A DNA stretch of 64,000 nucleotides from Brachionus manjavacas (GCA_019054805.1 JAHQIY010000005.1:2525501-2589500); one strand, 5' to 3'; counted from the stretch's first letter, positions 1-12,137 are shown. The notes: a model not told the origin generated them from the letters alone. Numbers and translations are program-made.

Positions 1-600
1 AAAATTTTTCAGATCTAGTCGGTTAGGTAAACTCTGGTTCACCTTTTAATGGAATAACTCTTTTTCTCAGGTTTTATGAACTATTAGTTCACCTATTTTG
101 AAATTTTTTCATCTATTTAGAAAAAAGCTATTGTAATAATTAAAAAATAAGATAGAAAAAATGTAATTACATAAAAAATTTAAAGCTGGAATGAGTAAGT
201 AAAATTTGATAAATAGATGAATCTATGTTCCCCAAAGTCAAACACTTGAAGTGTGAAAAATTAATTTTTATTATTTGTGCTAAAAGGAAAATATTTTAGA
301 AGAGAGCGTATTTGGGTATTTGGTATTGTTGAAAGGGTTATATCAAGTCAACCGGGCGAATGCTATTTCTAAAGCTCCTTCAAATTAGAAAAAGAACCAA
401 AAAATTTATTAACTTTAATTATTTATTTTTATATCAGTTTCGAGAATTAGGCATTCTATTAAATAGCTTTATTCAATTTGTTGACATAATCTAAAAATTG
501 TAAATCTAATTCTATTTTGGTTCATCTTAACGTGATAAAAAAATGGGTGAACTAATAGAGCAAGAATTTTTCGCATTAAACCGACTAGACCGAGTATTTT
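1..600. repeat. MITE-like inverted-repeat element
   Basis: The two ends are inverted copies of each other. The left end (about 8-108) has CTAGTCGGTT and, further in, CTATTAGTTCACC. The right end (about 548-600), read on the minus strand, has the same two blocks in the same order. The inside is non-coding and AT-rich. This is the layout of a non-autonomous DNA transposon. The left boundary may lie outside the window and no target-site duplication could be fixed, so the superfamily is unknown. Confidence 0.5.
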
Positions 601-2021
601 AACTATTGGTTATCTTTTTTTTTTATATTCATTTTTTCTTTATAAATTTTTTTTCATATATTTTTTATTCTGAAGGAGCATTAGCTCGGTACAGATAAAC
701 AAATAAATAAATAAATTATTTAAAAGTTAAAAAAAGAATTTCCAATATTTTTTTCAAATTTCCAAATAAAAATTAAATTCATTCTATTTAACTAAAGAGT
801 TTAATTTCAAATATGAAAATGCTTGCAATATTAACTTTAATTTATTTTTTTTTTTTGAAACTGAAAAAATTATTTGAAACATCGCACGTTTTCAATGTTA
901 TTTCAACATTGGATACATTTTTTAATTCAAACACAAAAAATTAAACCACTTTTAAATCAAAATATTTTTTGTCATCATGCATCTTTCATTTTTAAAAAGA
1001 CTTTTATTATGTAATATAAAAAAAGTAAAATATATTTATAATAATAATATATATAATAATAATAGTATAATCAAAAAAAAATATTGTTAATTTCTTTTCA
1101 AATCATAGAAAATGAGCAAAAAAAATAAAATAAAGCAAGTAAAATTTATTTGAACACCAGAAAAAGCGCCATACTTTTACTTAACCAAAAGGTATCTTTC
1201 TAAAGTCAATCTTTCACTTGAAAATGATGAATAAATATTTTTTAAAAATAATTACAAAACTTATTTTTGAAGAATAAAAAGAGATAAATAAGTTCCGAAA
1301 ATTTTTTGTAGCATTTTGCTTCACATAAAAACAAACATCTGCAAAAAATTACTTTCATCTTCATATACGTTTCCAAGTGAGATAAACTGTTAAAAATTGT
1401 AGCTTTACTTTGTTTATTTATTTTTAATTAACAAAAATCCTTCGGGAGAAGTAAAAAAAGAAAAAACTCAAGTAAAATAAAAAAAAGTTGATCAAATACG
1501 AATTATTAAAAATAAAAAAGTTATAATTTAAAAAATTGATTTGTTTGAAAAAGAGAAATGAGTCTCATTTGGGTTTAATAAGCTGGTTAAATAAAGTTTG
1601 AAAATTAGAGCATTTTTCTCTCAACTAATTTATCCTTAAAATAAGACTTAAAATCTAACTCTAATTATTATTTTAGCACATTTTTATTAATTCTTTTAAT
1701 GATACTTAAATTTCAACATTCTAAATTATGTTTGTAATATTTTTTTCAATTAATGAAGAATATAATCTACAAAATCCATTTGAAATATTCCAAAATTTAA
1801 TTTATTTTTATTTTGTTTTCCTTCATTTTTGTAAAATATAATTTTATCCTATCATTTGTATTTAAATTTAAAAAAAATATAATCAATTAAAATCAAATCG
1901 AGAATTCTCACATCTACATTAAATCGAAAACTTAAGCATTGCTCTAAATTTCTTTTTATGAAAAATCAAATATCAAGAATTCAAATATTTTCATTGAACT
2001 TAAAAAAATATTATAAAATAA
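601..2021. other. AT-rich intergenic DNA, no gene seen
   Basis: Low-complexity AT-rich sequence with stops in all frames. One short GC pocket at about 672-695 is followed by a (TAAA)n-like tail to about 718, resembling the 3' stub of a LINE or SINE. Confidence 0.5.
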
Positions 2022-2023
2022 TA

Positions 2024-2226
2024 CCGTAAATATTTGCTTTATTTAAGATCCACCAAAAGTCAGAGACATTGATTTAAGTGCTTTGAAAAAATCTCAAATT
2101 TTTTTTTTAAACTTTTTTTAGAGCAGAACACTTAAATTCAAATCAATTTAAAATTAAAAATAAATTAAAGCACAAAAATCAGGTTTTCAAGCTCTTAGTG
2201 CTGCATTAAAAAACTAATATTTACGG
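2024..2226. mobile_element. Tc1/mariner-like MITE
   Basis: The ends are the inverted repeat CCGTAAATATT (left from 2024, right ending 2226) and are flanked by TA on each side (2022-2023 and 2227-2228). TA target duplications are the signature of Tc1/mariner elements. The element is about 203 bp with no coding capacity; its inside also shows partial inverted symmetry. Confidence 0.55.
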
Positions 2227-2648
2227 TAGTAATATAATAGCTCTGAAAATTTAGCTGTAGACAAGCTATTATCGCAATTTAAATTAGTAATCATCAAGTT
2301 TTCTTCTCTGAAACTATTTTAATTTCATTTTTTTAAATGTCAAACAAAAAGCTATCAGATTATTAAAATAGATTTTTTAAAATCGTTTAAAATTTTATTT
2401 AAAAATTATTCTAGACAAATAGAAAAAAGTCTTATTAGGTTAAGTAAATTTTTTGTACAATTGAAAAATAAATTTATCAGAAATAAAGTTGATTAACTGA
2501 ATTATAGAACAATCTTGGAATATTTTTAACAAAATAAATTTCACAAAAAGGACCTTAAAATTTGTGATCTTTTAAAAAAATAATCAATAATAGAATTAAT
2601 AAAAAATCGGACTTAGAAAATAAAAATTAGCAATATATGAGCTAACGA

Positions 2649-3830
2649 CTAATTTAGACCATCTTTAATATGTACTGAATATTTTTTTGCCAATTCTCGC
2701 CAATATTCCTTATTTTGCTGAACATGAAATGTATTCTCTTTTATTTTTGAATCTGGGTCTCCATAATTAGGAGGGTTTGCAAATGGATCATATCCGAGCC
2801 TTCTAAGCATTGGTGCAATAATGTCCATTTGGCTCAATACATCGGACGGTATCTTGCCGACCCATGAACTCAATGCTTCTAAATTTACGGGCTTAATCAC
2901 TTGGTCAGATGATCTCTCAACTTTGGACAAGGAGATTTCATCTCCAATGAATTTTTCATGATGAATTACATTTTCGCTCCAACTAATATTCATAAAATTG
3001 AGAATACTTTTCATGGTTTTCTCTGGATGTAGAACCAACTGTTCATAATAGACTGGCATACAACTCTCCGAGCCTATTTCAATGCATTGTGCGTACATTT
3101 GTTCTATAATAGTATTCCATCTGACTAGACAATCTCGGTAGCTTTCTAAATTAAAGCCAGTTATGGTCACTCGGCGGCTTATAATTGAATGAACTGTTGC
3201 TCGACCATCTCGAATCATAAGAACAAATTTCGAATTAGGGAAAACATTTTTCATATAAGTTGAATAGCGCAGAACTAGTGGGTCTTTGTTGCATAAATGT
3301 TGTGCCGGCTTTCCATGCTTGACAATAACTTCTAGAATGAAAGCACCTACGGCAGAATCTATGACATCGTCACTCATGCCCGCATTCAGAAGCCTTTCTT
3401 TTTCTTTTTTAGAATTGGTCCATTGATTACGCATGTAAATTAATCGGGGTATGATGCGAGTCTCTTCGCCGCATCGAATTCCGGGATGAGCGTCGAGCAT
3501 TGCCCGCATAAGAGTCGTCCCTGATCGCGGAACACCGCCGACAAAAATAAGCGGCGTGTTTCTATTGTATGGATATACTTTGTCAGAATGCTGGGAGTAT
3601 TCTTCATTTATTTTCTTGAAATCACTTGCCTTAATCTGGTCGTTGAGTCGAACAAAATCCAAATCGGATTCTGCATTTCCGTTTGGTCGTATTGGTTTTA
3701 TACATTCCGAAATTGAAAAAATATCGCTTTCAATAATCCAAATAACCAAAAGAATACTCAATATCCATATGATAAAATACTTTATATCAATTAGTTTTAA
3801 ACGGCGTCGTAACAGTGGAATAAATACCAT
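2649..3830 (-). CDS. TPST: Protein-tyrosine sulfotransferase (TPST), intact copy
   Basis: 393 residues in a single coding exon; animal TPSTs are about 370-380. The enzyme transfers sulfate from PAPS to tyrosines of secreted and membrane proteins in the trans-Golgi. A cytosolic tail and one membrane helix (about residues 14-33) predict a type II Golgi protein. The PAPS loop PRSGTT (101-106), the CGEETR block with the catalytic Glu (E123 by comparison with TPST2 E99) and its Arg (R125), CNKDP with the active Lys (K182), RDGR (207-210) and the late block around [15 protein letters not shown] (302-316) are all present. The four family cysteines are kept with the usual spacing (C120/C180 and C249/C257). 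Identity is very clear. A U-rich tract ending in AG lies about 21 nt upstream of the ATG. The window holds a second, degenerate homologue at 46.2 kb. Confidence 0.96.
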   Translation of the reverse strand: MVFIPLLRRRLKLIDIKYFIIWILSILLVIWIIESDIFSISECIKPIRPNGNAESDLDFVRLNDQIKASDFKKINEEYSQHSDKVYPYNRNTPLIFVGGVPRSGTTLMRAMLDAHPGIRCGEETRIIPRLIYMRNQWTNSKKEKERLLNAGMSDDVIDSAVGAFILEVIVKHGKPAQHLCNKDPLVLRYSTYMKNVFPNSKFVLMIRDGRATVHSIISRRVTITGFNLESYRDCLVRWNTIIEQMYAQCIEIGSESCMPVYYEQLVLHPEKTMKSILNFMNISWSENVIHHEKFIGDEISLSKVERSSDQVIKPVNLEALSSWVGKIPSDVLSQMDIIAPMLRRLGYDPFANPPNYGDPDSKIKENTFHVQQNKEYWRELAKKYSVHIKDGLN

Positions 3831-6741
3831 TCTATCACATCAAATATTTCTGTTTTTTTTGTAAAATATTTTTAACTATTGATCAGCTTTAAAAAAAAGG
3901 GATTTTTGCCATAAAAAATCTAAATGATGAATTTTTAATTTTTAAAAAATAAATAATACATAATTTCGTGAGTTGATAAATATTTTTGGTTTTGAAAATT
4001 TTTTAAAATAAATTAACTATTGCTCTTTAGAAAATATGCCAATAAATTACTAGATATAAATAAATTATTTTTTTTTTTAATTGGTAATCAAACATGAATT
4101 TAGAGCTTTTCTTTTTGTCACGTTGCTAAAAATTGATTAACTTTTGGGTAACTCTTAGCAACTTTTTTTAATTACTCTTGCATGAAATTAAACCAAAGCT
4201 TCAATTGCATGAAAAAAACAGATAAACTTAGAAAAAAATTTAAAATTTTTAGTTTCCATGGATTTCAATTTTAAAATATTGAATCAATTTAATTAATCAA
4301 TTTTATTCGGTTTAGGATCAGAATTTTAATAGGAAAATAAAATAAACAAGCTTTTGAAATTTGAAAAAAAATTTGAATTGGTATTATTGTCCAAAATTCA
4401 CAAAAATCTTACTTGTTTTTATTGATTAGAATTTTCTGTACAATAAAAAAATAAATTAAAATAAATCAAATATTTTTATTTTAAAATAGACTTAGGTTAT
4501 AAAACAATCAAATACGCCTAAATAAAGCAATGATAATTATTGATATTAATTTTTACTCAATACTTTTCAGGTCTAGCATATTAATTACTTCATTCACATT
4601 AATCTCTTATTTGATCTCATCAAAATATTATTACTCTTAAATCTAAGTTTAACTTGTATTTTTTATTTTAATTAAGTCTTTTACTAAGAAGGATATCAAA
4701 AAGCGAAAAAAAAAAGAAATTCGATAATTTAATAGAAGCTGTGGTAGATTTTTATAATAGATTATGGATCTTATTATATTAGAAAAAATCAATATTAATT
4801 TTATTAACAAGATTTGAAAATTTTGAAATTTCAAAAAATTAAATTAAAAAAAAAAGACTCGAAACTAAAAAATTTTTAAGGAAAGTAAGTTAGAAAGCTT
4901 CAAAAGTTTTCAAAAAAAAAAGAAAAAAGACATAAGTTAACGTTAACTTTTTTGATTTACAAAATTTTATTTTTATTTATTGTAGCCGATGATCTCAAAA
5001 ATGACATTACAGTGACCTTTACGAATTTTGATTATGGATTATCAACAAAACTGACTTAATCAAGTTCTTTGAATATTCTTTGCCTATGTTGAACTCGAGT
5101 ACTCGAGACTTGATCCAAATATTGAATTCAAATAAATAAATTATGATTTTAGATTTTTTATGCAGATAAAAACTTAAAACTGATAATATAATTTAGTTTC
5201 ATCTATTCTTCTATTGCAATAATTAAGTAATGGCTTCAGAATTTGGCTAAAGGCTCACGCAAAAATTCATAAAAAAAAATTTATCTAAAATCGTTTCAGA
5301 TTTCTAATTTTGCTTCGTCGAGAATTTTTATCTTATCTATTATTTTTATAAGATTTTGTTGTCTTTTCTAAGCAAAATCAATTTTTGAAAAACTTTTTAT
5401 TTGGGCTAAATTTTATGAATTTATTTGGCTATTTGAAAAATAAATACAAAAAAAAATTAAAGTAAAGTCATGCAAAATTTAAATTTAAGTATCCCTTTGA
5501 TGTTATCATCATAACATAGACACATGCTTGGTTTATAATTTATACTGTTTAGAACGCAATATTTTTTACAATTCTTAAGAGATTTTGGATCTCGAGTTTT
5601 TGAATTATAACTGAATAAAAGAGAATATACAAATAAAAATAATTAATAATGTAAAAACTGCATGAATTTCGATCATAAAATCTAAAAAAATTACTATCTC
5701 AAGCAGAAATTAATTAAATAAATTAAATTGATAATTTTTTTCGAATCTTCCTTGAGTTGTCATTATTAATTTTATCTCAAAAACGATATCTTAAGATTGA
5801 AGGATTCTCTTTAAAATTGAAATATTATGATCGAAAAGAAACGCAAAAATAACCCAAGTAATTTATCAAAAAAATGTTCATTTTAAGCAAATATTTAGAC
5901 AAATTTATCCGAAATTCTAATAAATCAAGCAGTTGATTGATTAATTATAAAAACGCGTTGTGAATAAATACAAAAATTAGGCTATGTAGATATAATTCTT
6001 TTTAGATTTCCTTAAATGAATTTCATCGCGGAGCTTTCAAAGAAAAAATAAAATTTTATTTTTTTTCCTATTTTTATAGTATTTTTGCTAAAAATTAATA
6101 TAAAAAATTTAAACAGAATATCCTTTTAGAGCACCATTTTATGTCGTTGAAGATATGGCAATTATGAGAATCGATTTTTAAAATTTAATTTCATAAGATG
6201 CATTTCTTTATAATTCTTGTGTAAATCAAGTATATTAGAAAAAATGATCATCAATCGGTTTTTAAATAATTATTTTCCAAGAGTTCATTATATAATTACG
6301 TTTTAATATTTCTTCAAAAAGATTGAATTCAGTTCTGAATGAGTTTAAAATATTTGATTTTAATTTGAATACCAAAAATTTTTTTAAATATTTGAATTTA
6401 ATTATTTAAAAAGTAAAATAATTTTATTCAATAAATCATACTTTTTTAGTATTTATTAATAAATATGTCATTATAAATTTTTTTTGAATTATTTTGAATT
6501 GTTTATACCAAAAATACCTAAAATGTAAGAACCAGAATAAACTATGAGATATTCAAAAGGAATTAAAATTTTTAAATTCTAAAATTTAAAAAAAATTAAA
6601 TAATTTTTTAATATTAGATTTAAAATTAAATTTTTCAGCCCGTTTCTTAACTTATTCACAATTAAAAATGAATGATTTGATAGTCTTTGTCTAATTAGAA
6701 TAACAAATGAAGGGATTATCATTTCAATCCAGAATTTTTAG
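3831..6741. other. AT-rich intergenic DNA, nothing recognised
   Basis: About 2.9 kb of AT-rich sequence upstream of TPST. The only open stretches are short, A/T-homopolymer-driven and without recognisable protein features. No repeat family was identified here by eye. Confidence 0.5.
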
Positions 6742-6960
6742 AAGTAGTAGTAGTAGTAGTAGTTGTTACTGCGGTATAGTGCTCTATACCAGCGCTTAGC
6801 CATTAAGGCTATTGCAGTCATTATGAATTCAATTTTAATATTTCTTTATTAATTAGAGCCTTGAAACTACTTCCTGTCCTTGCTGATATTGCTTCTATTG
6901 ATAGCTTGTTCTATGATTCAACAACTCTTTTTGTTAAAAATTGATAACGGTATTGTTCTT
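6742..6960 (-). mobile_element. LINE 3' end fragment with (ACT)n tail
   Basis: On the minus strand a broken frame reads like the extreme C-terminus of jockey-type LINE ORF2, with RYQFLTKRVVES followed by a stop and then NKLSIEAISA. This is the usual 'F-x-x-R-V-V-x-x-W-N-x-L-P' ending. It runs into a microsatellite tail seen on the plus strand as AGT repeats at about 6744-6763. Badly decayed, with no function expected. Confidence 0.55.
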
Positions 6961-7228
6961 CCTTGTTTATCTCTAATACAATAATCATCCCTTTTCTATC
7001 CTCTTGGATAATGGAGAGGCGCTCATTTCCGTTTGTAGTACTTCTTTGAGCAACGACGTCAATCTGACACAGAGGTTACTGCATCGAGTTGATCATCTAC
7101 ATCGCAATTATTACCCAGTCGAAACCGATTCCCATTGTTTTAAACATTTGCCCCGTACTGCAGAGATTTTTTGAAGATTTTTTCACCCTAAGCGGTCTTG
7201 GAACTCTCGATCCTCTCCTTGTATGACT
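6961..7228 (-). mobile_element. tRNA-derived SINE copy, 5' truncated
   Basis: Closely similar to the complete copy at 24840-25142: it shares the run from the tRNA B-box region through ACCGCT..GTGAAAAAATC, TCTGCAGTACGGGG and GAGCGCCTC to the GGATAGAAAAGGGA tail. It starts downstream of the A box, so it lacks part of the internal promoter. Confidence 0.65.
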
Positions 7229-7480
7229 CTCCTTGGGATAGGTATTGGGACCAAATTTATTTGTGATCTATCTAGATAATCTTTTGAAAGTCTTAAATCT
7301 CCATGCTGGTCATATGCTGACGATTTAAAAATAATTGGTATAAGCAGTCATGAATCCGCTAATCCAATTTTATACCAAGACTTGAAAGTACTAGTTGAAT
7401 GAACCGAATAATGATCAACAAAGCTAAACCTTGCTTATGCATTTTTTTTAAATCTTTAAAATATCTCTGCAATACAGGGT
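7229..7480 (+). mobile_element. LINE reverse transcriptase fragment, inverted piece
   Basis: The plus strand reads VLGPNLFVIYLDNLL (RT motif 'GSVLGPLLFLIYINDL') and then, after a frameshift, SYADDLKIIG, the RT catalytic YADD box. It stops soon after. The part of the same protein that should come first lies on the opposite strand at 7766-8305. Confidence 0.65.
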
Positions 7481-7694
7481 GAATGCTTAAAACCGTTTTA
7501 TCATTAAAAATATGGGAACCGGTAAAAATATGAGCATTTATTAGAAAAGTAGGCATTATGTCAGGATTTTTGAAAACAAGAAAGAAGTATCAGAAGAATT
7601 CAAGTCTAGATTTTTTAAAAAATAATATATAAAAATCAAAAATTTAGACCTTGAAAAATCGATTCAAATTTAACGATCAATTACATAAAGTCGA

Positions 7695-7765
7695 ATTTTA
7701 AGGAGATGAGATGAGCGTTTCCCCATTATCCACAAGGATAGAAAAGGGACAATTGTTATTATAAA
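7695..7765 (+). mobile_element. SINE 3' tail fragment
   Basis: Carries GATGAGCG..TCCCCA..AGGATAGAAAAGGGA followed by an ATT-rich tail, matching the 3' end of the SINE copies at 6961 and 24840 but in plus orientation. It sits exactly at the junction between the two oppositely oriented LINE pieces. Confidence 0.5.
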
Positions 7766-8305
7766 ACCGATCCCTGAGGAAGACCTTTTGTAATTTCTCT
7801 CTAGTTGGACATAGGATCACGAAATTTTCGTCTCATTTAGAAGGATTCGATCTATTTAAGGCTTTGTCCTTGAATTCCATATGAATCTTTTTATCATAAG
7901 ATTATGATGTGATACTTTATCAAATACTTTAGAGAAATCAGTGTAGCTAAGATCAACTCTTTTTTTTTCCAGTCTCTCAATTTATCAATGTTTTCTTAAA
8001 GAGTATTATTTCATGAATTTCTTGGCATAAAACCGTGTTTTATTTCACTAATAAGTGGGCAAAAATAGCATTAATTCTTCTTAATTAATTTTTCCAGGAA
8101 TTGATGTAAGCGATACTGGTCGTCAAATTTTTGAATGTAATTTCAATCTCTTTTGAATTTGTGTTATATCATCTTTTTTCCATATTATCTTTTAACATGC
8201 AGTTCAGCTTCAAGAAAGAGTTAGCTTAAAAGAAATCGAGAATGATTTTGAGAAGTTCTTGATTAAAAAAGGATTAACACCGTCAGGGTCCGCAGATTAA
8301 AGTAA
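7766..8305 (-). mobile_element. LINE reverse transcriptase fragment, 5' part
   Basis: The minus strand reads, in broken frames, DPDGVNPFLIKNF, QHGFMPRNS, YTDFSKVFDKVSHHNL and ITKGLPQGSVL. These are successive motifs of jockey-type LINE reverse transcriptase. It breaks at QGSVL, the point where the plus-strand piece at 7229 resumes with VLGP. Several stops and frameshifts make it a pseudogene. Confidence 0.7.
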
Positions 8306-9412
8306 AGTAAAAGGCATTAAAAATTTGCTTAACATTTGTTTGACTAAAGCTTAAGTATGAATTAAACTGAATTTTTTTTGCTTGTGATTGAATTTCAAAC
8401 ACGTAATTTTTATCATTAAGATTCAATTTACAAAAACAGATTTGAAATAATTTTTTAGATGATTGACTATTAAGTCTTAGTCATTTTGTATTTAACCTGA
8501 AATTTTTATTTATTTGCCTGAATTTACTTAAATTATATCATAGTGTTTATTTTTATCTTTTTTTTTTTCTTATTTTTTATTTATATTTTATATTCTAATT
8601 TTCTAGTTTTAAAATAACAATACATATTGATGGAATAAAAAAAAATTAAGAAAAAATACAAAATATGAAAAAGTTTTGTATATTTTAAAAATTTAGTGCT
8701 TTGATAAACAGAAAAAAAAAAATTTTTTTTTTTTAAATATGTTTGTTTATTTTTTTTATTATTTTTACTGGGCAGAAGGAGCTTCACTCCGTATGTGCAA
8801 TATGCGATCTTTTCGAATGTTAGCTCGAAGCCTTTTTAAATTAATTAAAAAAAAAAATATCTATTAAAAAAAAAAAGGAAATATTTCGAATTTCATAAGC
8901 TTATACCAAGTTTCATTCATTAATCATTGAGATAACTTAATTTCTTCAAGTCATTGATAGGCCATTCTGACTTCATTTTAAATTATACATTCTTTTTTAA
9001 AAGGGACTTTTTCTTTAGACAATTTGTTTAAAATATCGGGAAAGATTCGGAACATTGGGTTTGTGTTCTTATTTATTAAAAACTAAATTCCAAACGATAC
9101 GCTTTTATTCCAGAGAAAAAATAGTCAAACTTGAAAGAACTACTTTTTTAAAAACTTATATTTCCTTTTTATCAGTACGTGACATTGCTTAGCATTTCCT
9201 AACGGTGGACCGGTTGCGATTTGGTCAACTCGATCCTCTGATTCAGTAATTAAGTAGTCGAAAATATGTATTTTGTTTTACCATCTGCATTTATGTATGT
9301 AGCTTGACGAACATGTAACTAGATTTTTGTGCATCCATTGGTGTCTTACTAGTACGTCTACTACTATTACTTACTAGATGTCTTACTAGTACGATCAACT
9401 GCCGATTCTAAC
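8306..9412. other. AT-rich intergenic DNA
   Basis: No gene seen. A GC pocket at about 8770-8835, read on the minus strand, runs into an A-rich tail of AATAAA-like units and resembles a LINE 3' stub. A 14-bp direct repeat, GTCTTACTAGTACG, occurs near 9343 and 9380. Confidence 0.45.
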
Positions 9413-9611
9413 AAGGGGTGGGAAACCGGTTTGTTTTTGGAACCGGTTTTGTATTAAACCGGTTATATCCGAAGAATAAAAAAAATATTTTTGAACGAAA
9501 GACTTTTTTTTCTTTATAAATTTTATATTTTTTCTTAATTTTTCAATTATTCAAAATTGAACCGGTTCCAAAAACAAACTGATTTTCCTTTAAACCGGTT
9601 TCCCACTCCTA
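9413..9611. mobile_element. hAT-type MITE
   Basis: Inverted terminal repeats GGGGTGGGAAACCGGTTT (left) and the complement of AAACCGGTTTCCCACTCCT (right), with a second shared block GTTTTTGGAACCGGTT. The flanks are 8-bp near-identical duplications, ATTCTAAC (9405-9412) and ATACTAAC (9612-9619). An 8-bp target duplication and a (C)AGGGGTGGG-like terminus fit hAT elements. About 199 bp, non-coding. Confidence 0.75.
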
Positions 9612-9619
9612 ATACTAAC

Positions 9620-10907
9620 TATTCATCTATATATTTTTGTTAATAATTTTTTACCAGGATTTTATTTTTATTTGGTAATAATGTAGATAAAGTAAGAAAT
9701 AATTTATATTTTTAAACATCTATGGCTAAATTTGAGACTTAAATTCAAATAAAAATTCGGTTAATATTTTCTGCACTAGTATAAAACTTTTTTTAAACAT
9801 TTCTTAAATTTTTTATTTAATATTTGATATTTTTTTAAAGATTTTGCTGAGATCAAAATAATTGTTATTAATTTTTTTTACAAAATTACAAGAAATAAAA
9901 TTTCAATTTTAATTTTCATTAAGAAGAAAATAATTAAAAATTATTTAAAATTTAAACAGTGATAATAAGAAAATCTATCGAAATAATAAAAATTAATGCA
10001 GTCTAAAATTGTCTGATATATCTAGAATATAATTTTTGAAATGTATCTTATTAATGAAGTTAATCATGACCAAAACAATTTTTTTAATATAAAAATTTGA
10101 TGCAAAAGCATATTTTTTAAATTGATCATTCAAAGCTTATAATATCTATAAAGCTTTGTAAAATTTTTGAATTTATTAAACTTGGCTATTATTCATCATG
10201 TATTTCAAAAAATTTTTTCTGTTTATAAAATTTTAAATTCTTAAAATTAATAACAAAAATATTTGAACATTAACTTCTGTTTGCCTTTTATGTCGCTTGA
10301 AAAATTACTCTAAGCTATGGGCTTTTATTGTACACTGAGTATTCTTTTAAAATACGATTTTAAAATTTTTAAAAAAATAATCAAAGAAATACAAGAAAAG
10401 TTTTTTAATGCTTTTTTTGATTATTTACCTTGATTTACGAATAATTATGATTGAAGACAAAATGAATATAAATTGAAGTTATTTTTTATAAAATAAAATA
10501 GTTATTTTTTGTACGTATTCATTATTTTAAATTTGTTTGAAATTCAAGCTAAAAACCCTTAGATTAAAAATTAATAAAATAATTAAAATAGAACAAATTT
10601 GAATTTTGAAATTATAAATTATTTTCAAAATGCACCTTTAGTAGACAAAGTTATTTTTAAAGATTTGCAGGTAGTTCATTTAAAAATAAAACATGAAAAT
10701 TATGCTCTTAAAATTTTTAAATTAACATTTTTCATCCGATTGAACAAACATTATATATGATTAATTTTTTTTTAAATCATCAAAATTTATTCAAAACCAC
10801 TACACCTTTAAGTTGGTTTAGTTGTTTCTATGCTAAAAAAAATCAAATAAAGAACTTATGTTTTAAGTTGTTCATTTTTCATTATAAAATATTTGATTTA
10901 ATTAGAA
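9620..10907. other. AT-rich intergenic DNA, nothing recognised
   Basis: No coding-like or structured element was seen upstream of the SPFH gene, apart from a U-rich stretch ending in AG at 10904-10905, three bases before the start codon. Confidence 0.45.
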
Positions 10908-12137
10908 ATGGCAAACGAGCAAGCTATTAAACTGATTTCGCTGATTGGAAGTATTGTTTTAGGACTTGGCGTTATTTTGCTGGTGATACTTTTGCCACTT
11001 TCTTTCAGTTATCTAGATTTTTATGAAGTAAAATTAAAATACTATAAAAAATAATAATTATATTCAATGATTATCTATCAAGTATGGTTTTGTAAAACGA
11101 AGAACAACCAGCAAAGTGGATACAAGCAAAGTATACGACGGTGGCCGTCATCTGATAGGACCTGATTTCGAGTTTAAAGAATTTTATTCCGCTGCTCAAT
11201 TTATTCACTTTTCTCATATTCCGATTTTTACCAAAGACAATCTAGAGGTAAATTGGAAAAGATAATTCTATTTAATTTAAAACACAACTAAAGGTAAAAA
11301 TCACCGCAGAACTCCAATATTTTCTGATTAAAGAAGACCTAAAACTTTTACATGATTCGTATGATGTAAAATATCACCCGATTATTGTCAATAACGCTAG
11401 AGACGCCATAAAAGCAATTAAAATAAAAATTTGTCTTTAAAACAATTTAACAAATTATTTTAGAATTCAATTACCAAATTTGATACCGATGAATTTATTT
11501 CGAATCGTTCTGTGATTCAGAACGATTTATTTTTTGGAGTAAGACGCCGTCTAAGCGGTATATGCTGCTTGCCAAATTGTAAAAAAGGTAATTAAAAACA
11601 AAATTTTATTCTATTAGCCTTAATTTAAAAAATGTTCCAGATTGTCCAACTTGTAGGCAATGGGAATTATGTGACAAAGGCTGTAAGCCGAGAAACCTGT
11701 GTAATAATGAAGAAAGAGGATTTTATGTCGAAGTTCGCTACTTAGAATTGCAAGACATCGACATACCATTACAGGTCAATGAGCGCAAACTTCTTTCATT
11801 AATCAGAGATTTGGAAAAAGAGAAAGAAGAATCGGTAAAAGAAGAAATGATTGTTAGAAAAAAATCCGAATACGAAGTGGCTAAAATTACTAATCAGGCT
11901 AAGGAAATAGTCGAAAACGCAAAGGCTGACTATGAATTAATGATTAACCAAGCAGAAACCAATTATTCCAGAATAATAGAAGCAGAACATAATAAAGGTT
12001 TACAGAAAATATTCCAAGAGCTTGGTCTTACTTCAGCTAAACTTAAGTCATCCATCAATTATATCAGATCCCTCAAAAACCACGAAAAAATCAAATATTC
12101 TATAGACTTCAATACTCTAATCGCTAATAATAAATAG
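10908..12137 (+). CDS. SPFH/band-7 (prohibitin-like) membrane protein with Cys-rich insert
   Basis: Five exons: 10908-11027, 11083-11247, 11294-11413, 11464-11587 and 11641-12137. All join in frame to 341 residues. An N-terminal membrane helix (about residues 9-36) is followed by an SPFH/band-7 fold: [23 protein letters not shown], then [12 protein letters not shown], then the helix and strand up to [14 protein letters not shown]. The C-terminal half is a charged coiled coil (about 233-285). Between the SPFH strands lies an insert with eight cysteines (GICC...NLC). SPFH proteins oligomerise on membranes and organise microdomains or act as protease scaffolds. The specific role of this subfamily, which I recall from animals and protists only as uncharacterised, is unknown. 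Intron 3 (11414-11463) begins with GC instead of GT. AATAAA at 12281. Confidence 0.85.

Noticed and set aside
7229-8305. Twin-priming 5' inversion of a LINE
   Set aside because: In twin priming the inverted 5' part lies upstream of the 3' part. Here it lies on the far side, so a later inversion fits better.
8581-8787. 68-codon minus-strand frame rich in K, N, F and Y
   Set aside because: Typical of AT-homopolymer DNA; no start context, splice or homology support. The same holds for the similar short frames at 4649, 15700, 26169 and 35890.
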